Assembly: GCA_963808455.1 (NCBI GenBank)
Contig: CAWEHT010000376.1
Location: 1 to 5,615, forward strand
Direction of reading: 5' to 3'
DNA: 5,615 nucleotides
Origin: CAWEHT01 sp963808455
Lineage (GTDB): Bacteria > Chloroflexota > Anaerolineae > CG2-30-64-16
In this document: in pieces, positions 1 to 5,297 of the stretch
Numbering within the stretch: the first letter of the stretch is position 1
Layout: each line of letters begins with the position of its first letter
The notes under the pieces: generated by a model
The model's input: only the letters and a program-made list of their open reading frames with translations
What the model was told of the DNA's origin: nothing
Database searches by the model: none
Program-made: the position numbers and the translations under genes

Positions 1-129
1 GTCGATCGGGTTGACGCCCGCGGCATGCACGCGGATCAGCACATCATCATTTCCGATCATCGGGCACGGCGCGTCTTCGTAAGCCAGCACATCGAGCCCA
101 CCATAGGTGTGGATACGGACAGCCTTCAT
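1..129 (-). CDS. Quinone oxidoreductase-type MDR family protein, N-terminal fragment
   Basis: This is the first 43 codons of a medium-chain dehydrogenase/reductase (zinc-type alcohol dehydrogenase superfamily); the rest lies beyond the left edge. The translation opens MKAVRIHTYGG, has a YEDAP stretch, then VLIRVHAAGVNPID, which is the hallmark of the GroES-like N-terminal fold in this family. The family uses NAD(P)H to reduce quinones, enones or related carbonyls in the cytoplasm. At the position where zinc alcohol dehydrogenases carry the catalytic Cys (AGICGTD-like), this protein reads AGVNPID, which points to the zinc-free quinone oxidoreductase branch. The start is uncertain by three codons. 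ATG at 129 gives the usual family N-terminus, but a GGAG at 147-150 sits about 17 nt away from it. An in-frame GTG at 136-138 would be 8 nt from that GGAG and would add three residues. The substrate cannot be inferred from so short a piece. Confidence 0.85.
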   Translation of the reverse strand, partial: MKAVRIHTYGGLDVLAYEDAPCPMIGNDDVLIRVHAAGVNPID

Positions 130-428
130 CGTGGACACAAGAAGCACTCCTTCGCCGCTTTCGGCCGGCGGATTTCCAGTGCAGGATCAGGGGGCCCTTT
201 CGGTGACGCAGCGACGGATTCTTCGCTGTGGCGTGCCGTTGACAGGCCTTGTTGGCACAGCCGCTCAGAATGACAGTCCAAGAGTTTCTTGGCCGCCCCT
301 GTGCCGCCGCGGCGGCATGGGGGACTCAGAATGACAGACACTGCTACCGACAATGTCCCCTGCATACGCACTAGGTAGGTGAAGAGACTGGCAACGAGAG
401 ATACCAGAGTGAAGAATATCACAACCAT
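126..428 (-). other. Open frame with one hydrophobic segment running into the repeat; doubtful gene
   Basis: From ATG at 426-428 the frame encodes MVVIFFTLVSLVASLFTYLV, a convincing 20-residue membrane helix, followed by RMQ. It then runs through the repeat, where the translation becomes low-information and repeat-derived (HSEES). The open frame extends upstream to a stop at 537-539 and puts basic residues (RRGSKRVFGYR) just before the helix. There is no clear ribosome binding site before the ATG. It could be the remnant of a membrane protein gene whose 3' end was replaced by the repeat, a small real membrane peptide, or chance. I do not recognise a family. Confidence 0.2.
188..370. repeat. 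Dispersed non-coding repeat, copy A (two TCAGAATGACAG units with hairpins)
   Basis: This region shares two blocks with copy B near the right end, in the same orientation and order. The left block, 188-222, matches 5398-5432 at 30 of 35 positions without gaps. The right block, 326-370, matches 5508-5552 at 39 of 45. Copy A is a composite: TCAGAATGACAG occurs at 265-276 and again at 326-337. Between these two lies a hairpin built from 275-279 with 322-326, 296-299 with 319-322 (alternative registers compete for the G run) and a perfect 16-nt palindrome at 302-317. Another imperfect hairpin (225-230 with 256-261) separates GGATTCTTCGCT from the first TCAGAATGACAG. On the - strand the left part reads as HSEES-like peptide, a familiar artefact of this class of intergenic repeat in environmental genomes. 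No transposase is present, so mobility is not shown. Confidence 0.75.
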
Positions 429-517
429 GCCCGCGACACGGTAGCCGAAGACACGTTTGCTGCCTCGCCGGGCGGGGCCCGGGCAGCCGATCGCCAGCCT
501 CGTCGTGGGGTGCCATC

Positions 518-546
518 TTGCATCAAGTGACCTTGGTCATTATGAT
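518..546 (+). promoter_or_regulatory. Candidate sigma-70-like promoter with operator-like inverted repeat in the spacer
   Basis: TTGCAT at 518-523 and TATGAT at 541-546 are separated by exactly 17 nt. The -10 matches TATAAT at five of six positions; the -35 matches TTGACA only at TTG. The spacer holds an inverted repeat, TGACC-TT-GGTCA (528-539), where a dimeric repressor could bind. It lies about 125 nt upstream of the kinase start and points toward it. This rests on motif inspection only. Confidence 0.35.
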
Positions 547-564
547 AAGGCCGTCTCAGGCCTT
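547..564 (+). promoter_or_regulatory. Short hairpin at the expected start of the kinase transcript
   Basis: AAGGCC (547-552) and GGCCTT (559-564) form a perfect 6-bp stem with a 6-nt loop, directly abutting the candidate -10 element. If transcription starts near 553, only part of the stem would be in the RNA, so it could instead act as DNA, or serve as a weak end signal for - strand transcription. No U-run follows on either strand. Confidence 0.25.
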
Positions 565-648
565 CTGGCGGAATTTCACACGACGCCGTGATGGCTATCA
601 AGGTACCGGTAGGGCCGGGCGTTGGTACCATCTGCCGCAACGCGCCGG

Positions 649-662
649 CCTGCCGGCAGGAG
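649..662 (+). promoter_or_regulatory. Ribosome binding site of the kinase, overlapping a palindrome
   Basis: AGGAG at 658-662 lies 10 nt before ATG at 673, which is why that start is preferred to the in-frame ATG at 691 that lacks a Shine-Dalgarno sequence. The AGG is also the right end of a perfect 12-nt palindrome, CCTGCCGGCAGG (649-660). A fold or intermolecular pairing there could limit ribosome access. Confidence 0.5.
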
Positions 663-672
663 CTGGTGAAGA

Positions 673-1596
673 ATGGTGGCGCGTCGAAGAATGGACCTGA
701 CACGATCCGCCGCACGCGTGGCCATCGTCTATGCCGCCCTATCGGCCATCTGGATCGCGGCTTCGGACCGCGTCGTCGAGTGGCTGGTGACAGACCCGGT
801 GGCCCATACCAACGTGGAGACGCTCAAGGGCTGGTTCTTTGTAGCCTTGACCGCGCTGCTGCTCTACTGGGCGCTCAAGGCTGAGCTGGCCCGCACAGCT
901 CAGGCAACGGCGACGAGCCACCGTTACCAGGCGCTGGCCGAGAATGCCCGGGACATCATGCTCATCGTCCGGCAGCGCGACGGGCAGATCCTGGAGGCCA
1001 ACCCCGCCGCCTTCGAGGCGTACGGTTGCACGCGCCCCGAGCTCCTGGGTAAGACCATCTTCGACCTGCGCGCCGGACAGCCCGCCGCCCGCGTTCAGGC
1101 CCAGATGGCCCAGGCGGCCGGCGGCGGCATGCTCTTCGAAACCGAGCACCGCCGCGCAGACGGCACCCCCTTTCCGGTGGAAGTCAGCTCTCGTGGCATC
1201 GAGCTGGAGAACGAGGTCGTCCTGGTCAGCGTGATCCGGAACGTCGCCGAACGCAAAGCAGCCCAAGTGGAAGAAAAGCGGCTGGCCGCAGAACGCGATC
1301 GTCCGCTGTCGCGGTTAACCTGGTCCTCGACAACATGCCCATCGCCTGCCTGCTCAGCGATGCCCAGGCCCGCACCACTTACTGGAATCTTGCGGCAGAG
1401 CGCATCTTCGGTTTCAGCCGGCAGGAGATGCTGGGAAAGACGCAGTTCGAGGTCACCATCCCGCCTTCCGCCGCGAGCCTGGTGCGTGATACCTTCCGGC
1501 GGCTTTTCGCGGGAGAGACCGTCGCTCCGATCATCAACGAGAACGTCAGGAAGGACGGCCGGGCGATCGTCTGCGAGTGGCACAACGTCCCGCTGA
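673..1596 (+). CDS. PAS sensor histidine kinase, N-terminal frame (two TM segments and first PAS); frameshifted
   Basis: This is the first part of a hybrid-frame sensor kinase that continues in two other segments (1335-2123 and 1732-2481). Residues 14-30 and 53-69 are hydrophobic helices separated by a loop of about 22 residues. The pattern IWIAASDRVV...LKGWFFVALTALLLYWAL is a membrane anchor often found in front of PAS kinases. Residues 84-195 form a PAS domain (RYQALAENARDIMLIV, then GQILEANPAAFEAYG, LLGKTIFDL, and NVAERK at the end), expected to bind a small ligand or cofactor in the cytoplasm. Genuine coding ends at about 1312-1316. From there the frame reads unrelated Arg/Ser-rich sequence to a stop at 1594-1596, while PAS homology continues in the next segment. 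Restoring one base near 1316 would give R-L-N-L-V-L-D-N-M-P, joining the pieces smoothly. The start is ATG 673 with AGGAG 10 nt upstream; ATG 691 is an alternative. Confidence 0.8.
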   Translation: MVARRRMDLTRSAARVAIVYAALSAIWIAASDRVVEWLVTDPVAHTNVETLKGWFFVALTALLLYWALKAELARTAQATATSHRYQALAENARDIMLIVRQRDGQILEANPAAFEAYGCTRPELLGKTIFDLRAGQPAARVQAQMAQAAGGGMLFETEHRRADGTPFPVEVSSRGIELENEVVLVSVIRNVAERKAAQVEEKRLAAERDRPLSRLTWSSTTCPSPACSAMPRPAPLTGILRQSASSVSAGRRCWERRSSRSPSRLPPRAWCVIPSGGFSRERPSLRSSTRTSGRTAGRSSASGTTSR

Positions 1597-2123
1597 CCGA
1601 AGCGGACGGCACCATCGTCGGATTCGTGGGCATGGCGCTGGACGTGACGGAGCGTCTGCGCGCCGAGGAAGAGATCCGGGCGCTGAACGCGCAGCTGGAG
1701 GAGCGGGTCGAGCGGCGGACTGCCGAGCTGCTTGCGGCGAACGCGCGGGCTGGAGCAGGCTTCGCAGGAGCTGCGCCGGCTCAACCGGCTGAAAAGCGAG
1801 TTCGTGGCGCTCGTATCCCACGAGCTCCGCACGCCGCTGGCCAACATCAGGCTCTACCTCAGCCTGCTGCAGGACGGCCGGCCCGAGAAACAGGGGCACT
1901 ACCTGACAACCCTGGACCGGGAGAGCGCCCTGCTGCAGAGCCTGATCGAAGACTTGCTCGACCTGTCCCAGCTCGATCTCGGCCAAACGCGCGCCAACTT
2001 GCGGCCCGTCAACCTGAACGAGCTGGTGGGCACGCTGGCGCTGGACCGCAAGAGGCTGCTCGAGCAAAGGGGCCTGGAGCTTTGGGTGGACCTCTCCGGC
2101 GATGCGGCGGTCGTCTCGGCTGA
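1335..2123 (+). CDS. PAS sensor histidine kinase, middle frame (second PAS and coiled coil); frameshifted
   Basis: This is the middle of the same kinase, in a frame shifted by -1 relative to the first segment. Homologous coding begins at about 1317 (NLVLDN before MPIACLL), so ATG 1335 is only the first in-frame Met. Residues 1-107 are the second PAS domain: TTYWNLAAERIFGFSRQEML, then the PAC-like end RAIVCEWHNVPL...GFVGMALDVTERLRA. Residues 108-138 are a charged coiled coil (EEEIRALNAQLEERVERRT), the usual signalling helix that passes conformational change to the dimerisation domain. Real coding stops at 1746-1749. There one extra G in the run GCGGGC moves the true frame back to the first one, and LEQASQEL follows in that other frame. 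The remaining translation to 2123 is an out-of-frame, Ala/Arg/Pro-rich read-through of the kinase domain and should not be treated as protein. Confidence 0.75.
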   Translation: MPIACLLSDAQARTTYWNLAAERIFGFSRQEMLGKTQFEVTIPPSAASLVRDTFRRLFAGETVAPIINENVRKDGRAIVCEWHNVPLTEADGTIVGFVGMALDVTERLRAEEEIRALNAQLEERVERRTAELLAANARAGAGFAGAAPAQPAEKRVRGARIPRAPHAAGQHQALPQPAAGRPARETGALPDNPGPGERPAAEPDRRLARPVPARSRPNARQLAARQPERAGGHAGAGPQEAARAKGPGALGGPLRRCGGRLG

Positions 2124-2481
2124 TGGGCGCTTGCTCACCCAGGTGCTTAGCCGCCTGCTGACGAACGCGATGACCTACACCCCCGCCCCGGGCAAGATCG
2201 GCGTGAGCCTCGCGATCCGCCCCGATTCCGACGGCCGCCGCAGCGCTGTTTGCGCTGTGTCAGATACGGGGCCGGGGATCACGGAGGAAGACCGGGTCCA
2301 CCTCTTCGAGCGGTTCTACAGGGGATCTGCGGCCACATCGAGCCGGGCCCCTGGGACGGGGCTGGGGCTGTCCATCTGTGACGAGATCGTCCGGCAGCAC
2401 GGTGGCCACATCGAAGTGGCAAGCGTCCTCGGGCAGGGCAGCACATTCGAGGTCTGGCTGCCGCTCGTGCAGGAGGGCTGA
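1732..2481 (+). CDS. PAS sensor histidine kinase, catalytic frame (HisKA and HATPase_c)
   Basis: This is the catalytic end of the kinase, back in the frame of the first segment. True homology starts at Leu codon 1750; TTG 1732 merely opens the frame. Numbering from 1732, residues 7-24 continue the coiled coil and residues 25-95 are the HisKA dimerisation domain. Its H-box FVALVSHELRTPLANI contains the phospho-acceptor His30 (codon 1819-1821). The ATP-binding domain is complete: N-box RLLTNAMTYTP with Asn145 (codon 2164-2166), D/G1 box SDTGPGITEED with Asp178 (codon 2263-2265), F-box LFERFYRG, and G2 box PGTGLGLSI. The C-terminus is FEVWLPLVQEG. Every residue needed for autophosphorylation is present. 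With both indels repaired, the whole protein (673-2481) is 602 codons, because the two indels cancel in length. No response regulator is adjacent, so it is an orphan kinase here. Its partner and the signal are unknown. Confidence 0.88.
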   Translation: MRRTRGLEQASQELRRLNRLKSEFVALVSHELRTPLANIRLYLSLLQDGRPEKQGHYLTTLDRESALLQSLIEDLLDLSQLDLGQTRANLRPVNLNELVGTLALDRKRLLEQRGLELWVDLSGDAAVVSADGRLLTQVLSRLLTNAMTYTPAPGKIGVSLAIRPDSDGRRSAVCAVSDTGPGITEEDRVHLFERFYRGSAATSSRAPGTGLGLSICDEIVRQHGGHIEVASVLGQGSTFEVWLPLVQEG

Positions 2482-2506
2482 CGGCGGGCCCGCGGCCCCG
2501 GCGCCG
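2482..2506 (+). terminator. GC-rich hairpin directly after the kinase stop
   Basis: Immediately after the TGA, 2482-2490 can pair with 2494-2497 and 2502-2506, with a 4-nt bulge on the right arm, forming a very GC-rich stem with a 3-nt loop. A perfect 10-nt palindrome (2484-2493) competes with it. The sequence after the stem is CTTCAAT rather than a U-run, so it is at best a weak or Rho-assisted terminator. Confidence 0.25.
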
Positions 2507-2548
2507 CTTCAATATGGTTCATGCGCAAAGCTCGCAGCATCCTTCGCC

Positions 2549-2664
2549 CGACCCTGAAGGGCTCGGGCTGAGAGAGCGAAGCCCGCTGCGGCGGGCTGAC
2601 GCCGAGCCATGAGACCAGGCCCCTGCAGGGGCCTGGCCCACTGAGCGCGGTGGCTTCAGGGTCG
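2549..2664. ncRNA. Nested multi-stem inverted-repeat element in the convergent intergenic region
   Basis: A perfect 11-bp inverted repeat (2549-2559 with 2654-2664) encloses three further stems without crossing. 2560-2566 pairs with 2602-2608 and contains an inner 7-bp hairpin (2580-2586 with 2591-2597, loop TGCG). 2615-2636 is a perfect 22-nt palindrome. 2638-2641 pairs with 2650-2653. The second stem starts on the base after the outer left arm, and the last stem ends on the base before the outer right arm, giving a four-way, cloverleaf-like junction. A further 4 bp (2536-2539 with 2665-2668) can extend the outer stem across a one-sided bulge. It could be a structured RNA, a two-way transcription terminator, or a palindromic REP/BIME-like DNA element; the strand is not determinable. 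No match to a known riboswitch or RNA family was recognised. Confidence 0.4.
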
Positions 2665-2760
2665 TGCTCCCGGCGCCGGCGGGCCGCCCTGGTGGCATGA
2701 ACTGCCCGGAGGCACCACTTTGTAGCCTGGCGTGGCCGCACTGCTCGATATGGCCCGACC

Positions 2761-2787
2761 CCAGGCGCCGGCGCCGCCAGCGCCTGG
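2761..2787 (-). terminator. Hairpin downstream of the chemoreceptor stop
   Basis: CCAGGCGC (2761-2768) and GCGCCTGG (2780-2787) form a perfect 8-bp stem around an 11-nt loop that contains the palindrome CGGCGCCG. It lies about 30 nt beyond the - strand chemoreceptor stop, a typical terminator position. It lacks a U-run on either strand, so its function as a terminator is inferred from position only. Confidence 0.35.
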
Positions 2788-2816
2788 ACCACGAGCCCTT
2801 TGCGTCGTGGCTGCTA

Positions 2817-3992
2817 TCACCGGCCAGCGAGCGCGACGAGCCGGGCCTTGACATTTGCGGTTACCGGCGCAGCCGGCCTTCCAGCCCGGCCGCCAACCTG
2901 CCCATGCGCCGCCTGCGCCTGCTCCTTGAGCGCATCCAGGGTTTCGAGCACCCCTTGCGATGCCCCTACCAGGGCGCGGTACGCGGCCTCAGCGCTGCCC
3001 CGGTCACCCCGCCGCACCGCCGCGGCGATCGCCCTGGCGGACTCGTGCACGTGCCGATGGGGGTCGGCGACGGCCCGGTACTCGGGAAGCGTGCCCCATT
3101 GCGCTTTGCCGATCCCATCAAACCATTGGCCAAGCGCACAGCGTGTGAAATCGACAAGCTCGCTTTCGGCGAGCGCCACGCCCGAATCGATCATTTCCTT
3201 CCCGCGCTTTACCCAGTTGAGATGAGCCCGCCTGAAAGCCTCGAATTCGGCCGCGATGCCCGCTCCTCCGCTGGCGGCATCCGTCCGGAAAAGGCCCGCA
3301 GCCGCCCGCAGAGACACGGCCTCTTGAGCCAGCTTTTGGGCAGCCGAGGATACTTCGTCCACCTGGGCGGCCAGTTCCTCGGCGGTGGCCGACACCTCCT
3401 GCACCGAGGCCGAGTTCTCTTCCGCCGTCGCCGCCACGCTCTCTACCGAGCTGGCAATCTCGCCGATCGAGCCGCTCATCTGCTTCGTCGCCGCCAGGTT
3501 CTTCTCGCCCACACTGGCCACCGACCGCAGCGCTGCCGCGACCTGCACGGCCAGCTCCTGCACCCGCGCGGCAGCCGCCTGGATGTTGGCCGTAGCCTGG
3601 CTGTTTTGCTCCGCCGCCGCCAGGATCTCTTGCAGCGCCTGGCCGGCGCCCCGCGCCCCCTCCACCCCGCGGGCGACGTTGTCAGCCCCGACCTCGGTGG
3701 CCCGCACGGCTTCCTCGGTGCCCTTCTGCACAGCCCGCACCAGGTCGGCGATCTCGCGCGACGACGCCCCGGCCTTCTCGGCCAGCTTGCGCACCTCGTC
3801 GGCCACCACCGCAAACCCACGCCCCTGCTCGCCCGCCCGGGCTGCCTCGATGGCCGCATTTAGGGCCAGCAGGTTGGTCTGGTCGGCGATATCCTGGATC
3901 GTGCCCACGATCTTGCCGATCTCCGCCGAGCGCTGGCCCATCTCCCGCACGCGGCCCGCCACCTGGGCGGTGCTGTCGGTGATGGCTTCCAT
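2817..3992 (-). CDS. Methyl-accepting chemotaxis protein, C-terminal frame (signalling hairpin and CZB domain); frameshifted
   Basis: This is the cytoplasmic end of the chemoreceptor whose N-terminal part is encoded by 3994-5284. ATG 3990-3992 is simply the first Met in the shifted frame and is an internal residue of the full receptor. Residues 25-75 contain the almost invariant hairpin tip that contacts CheA and CheW (IADQTNLLALNAAIEAARAG, then GRGFAVVADEVRKLA). Residues 76-225 are the returning coiled coil with Glu/Gln pairs typical of methylation helices (TAEENSASVQEV). Residues 248-357 (about 2922-3251) form a C-terminal CZB (chemoreceptor zinc-binding) domain: AHLNW, RCALGQWF and PHRHVH. 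The likely zinc ligands are His257, Cys285, His312 and His316. Their spacing of 28, 27 and 4 residues is close to His22/Cys52/His79/His83 of E. coli DgcZ. CZB proteins sense zinc or oxidants such as hypochlorous acid through the Cys (H. pylori TlpD). A basic/Ala-rich tail follows. There is no CheR-binding pentapeptide at the C-terminus. Confidence 0.88.
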   Translation of the reverse strand: MEAITDSTAQVAGRVREMGQRSAEIGKIVGTIQDIADQTNLLALNAAIEAARAGEQGRGFAVVADEVRKLAEKAGASSREIADLVRAVQKGTEEAVRATEVGADNVARGVEGARGAGQALQEILAAAEQNSQATANIQAAAARVQELAVQVAAALRSVASVGEKNLAATKQMSGSIGEIASSVESVAATAEENSASVQEVSATAEELAAQVDEVSSAAQKLAQEAVSLRAAAGLFRTDAASGGAGIAAEFEAFRRAHLNWVKRGKEMIDSGVALAESELVDFTRCALGQWFDGIGKAQWGTLPEYRAVADPHRHVHESARAIAAAVRRGDRGSAEAAYRALVGASQGVLETLDALKEQAQAAHGQVGGRAGRPAAPVTANVKARLVALAGR

Positions 3993-5284
3993 GCCCGCGC
4001 GGTGTTTTCCACGATCGCCGCGTTCTCCCTGGCTGCCCCGGCCACCTGCCGAGCGGTGGAGGCTGTGATCTCCATGGCCCGGTTGGCCACCTCGACGTTG
4101 TCCTGCAGGCGCCCAACCGCCTCATTGGCATCGCGCACCAGTGCAGCCTGCGTTTCGGCCCCGGCCGCGATATCCCTGACCCGCCGGGCGATGTCGTCAA
4201 TGGAGGCAGTGACCTCGGTCGTGCTGCCGGCCTGGGCAGCGGTGCCTTGCGCCACCTGCTGGATGGTGCTCGTGACCTGGCCCGTGGCCTCTCCCGACTG
4301 TGCGGCCGCCGAGGCCAGCTGCTCGCTGGCCTGCGTAACCTGGGCCGCGCTCTCCGCGATCTGTCCTACCAGCTTGCGCAGGCCAAGAAGCATCTCCGCC
4401 AGAACTGTGCCCAGCTCATCCTTCGGCGACTGGGCTTCCACGCTGATCGCAAGGTTGCCGCGGGCCACCTCCCGGACTGCTTCGGCTGCCCCCTGTATAT
4501 ACTTGATCATGCTGGTAAAATCGCGTCCCAAGGCCCCTATCTCGTCCTGCCGGTGACGCACCAGGTCCTTTTCTTTCTCGCTCATGTCGCGGTTGAGGTC
4601 CCCGACGGCAACCTTCGCGGCAACCCGCCTCAAAACATCCAGGGCGGCATCGATGCCACACGCGAAAACGAAGGCAAAGACCAAGCAAAGCAGCCACGCC
4701 AGGGCCAGCGCCCCCGCGGTGACCGCCAGCGCCCTCGAGCCGGCCGCCTCCGCGCCGGTGTACGTGCCGGCAGCTCGCGTGTCGGCGTAGTCCTCCAGCG
4801 CGACCATCCTGGCTTCGATGGTCGCCACCTGCCTGTCCCCCTGGTCCCGCGTGATGGACGCGGCCTGCACCGAATCACCGAGCTTGCTGCGCAGGATCGC
4901 CTGATCGCGGATCGGTTTCCAGGCCAGGAGCGCCTGGCGAGCGTCCGCCGCCAGCGCCTTGCCCTGGTCGCCCAAGATCTGCTGGTCCACGACGTTCAGA
5001 TCGCTTTCCACACGCTGTTCCTGCTGGTCCACCTGCGCATGCACCGCAAGGATCTGGTCGCCCTCAGTGGCCAGGGCCACAGACTGCATGCTGCGCTGCA
5101 TCTGGATGATGCCCAGGTGGGCATCCAGCGCCGCCCTGGTCACGGCGAACGGGTGTTCATAGAGCTGGGCCGTCAGGCCGGCCAGCACGTTCATCTGTGT
5201 CAACCCATAGGCGGTCACGGCGCTGGTAAGCAACAGGACGAGGCCAAAGGCGAGCAAAAGTTGCGCACGAATATCGAGTTTCAC
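3860..5284 (-). CDS. Methyl-accepting chemotaxis protein, N-terminal frame (TM, ligand domain, TM, tandem HAMP); frameshifted
   Basis: This is the sensory half of a transmembrane chemoreceptor. The start is GTG 5282-5284, preceded by a perfect GGGAGGT (5291-5297) with a 6-nt spacer. Residues 8-28 are TM1. Residues 29-183 form an all-helical extracytoplasmic domain resembling the four-helix-bundle (4HB_MCP/Tar-like) class. Residues 186-209 are TM2. Residues 210-261 are a HAMP domain (VAAKVAVGDLNRDM, then DEIGALGRDFTSMI), and residues 262-312 look like a second HAMP in tandem (VREVARGNLAISV, then DELGTVLAEML). The signalling coiled coil begins at about 315. Real coding ends at residue 430 (NAAIVENTAR, near 3994). 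A base missing from the G run (CCC at 3994-3996 on the + strand) shifts the frame, and the remaining 44 residues to 3860 are spurious, Arg/Trp/Pro-rich sequence. Restoring one G gives TARG-MEAITD and an 822-aa receptor. The ligand is unknown. Confidence 0.88.
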   Translation of the reverse strand: MKLDIRAQLLLAFGLVLLLTSAVTAYGLTQMNVLAGLTAQLYEHPFAVTRAALDAHLGIIQMQRSMQSVALATEGDQILAVHAQVDQQEQRVESDLNVVDQQILGDQGKALAADARQALLAWKPIRDQAILRSKLGDSVQAASITRDQGDRQVATIEARMVALEDYADTRAAGTYTGAEAAGSRALAVTAGALALAWLLCLVFAFVFACGIDAALDVLRRVAAKVAVGDLNRDMSEKEKDLVRHRQDEIGALGRDFTSMIKYIQGAAEAVREVARGNLAISVEAQSPKDELGTVLAEMLLGLRKLVGQIAESAAQVTQASEQLASAAAQSGEATGQVTSTIQQVAQGTAAQAGSTTEVTASIDDIARRVRDIAAGAETQAALVRDANEAVGRLQDNVEVANRAMEITASTARQVAGAARENAAIVENTARAWKPSPTAPPRWRAACGRWASARRRSARSWARSRISPTRPTCWP

Positions 5285-5290
5285 GACCCT

Positions 5291-5297
5291 ACCTCCC
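5291..5297 (-). promoter_or_regulatory. Strong Shine-Dalgarno of the chemoreceptor
   Basis: On the - strand GGGAGGT lies 6 nt before GTG 5284. This near-ideal signal fixes a non-ATG start. An upstream ATG at 5301-5303 reads into a stop after four codons (MSGR), so it is not used for this protein. No convincing -35/-10 pair was found between this site and repeat copy B. Confidence 0.8.

Noticed and set aside
429..480. Cytochrome oxidase subunit I remnant, suggested by KRVFGYR followed by a helix
   Set aside because: The resemblance is limited to a few residues; flanking conserved heme-ligand sequence is absent.
1312..1320. Programmed -1 ribosomal frameshifting in the kinase
   Set aside because: The site GGTTAAC is not a slippery X-XXY-YYZ heptamer, no obvious downstream stimulator was seen, and a second opposite shift would also be needed 430 nt later.
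1095..1847. - strand open frame opposite the kinase PAS domains
   Set aside because: Antisense to clear PAS coding; Arg/Ser-rich composition and no motif.
2549..2600. TPP riboswitch, suggested by CTGAGA and ACCCTGAA in the nested element
   Set aside because: The motifs occur in the wrong order and spacing, and no thiamine gene lies downstream on either strand.
2664..3863. Long + strand open frame (399 codons) opposite the chemoreceptor
   Set aside because: Antisense shadow of a high-GC gene: its translation is rich in Arg, Leu, His and Pro without domain motifs, while the - strand carries unmistakable MCP and CZB motifs.
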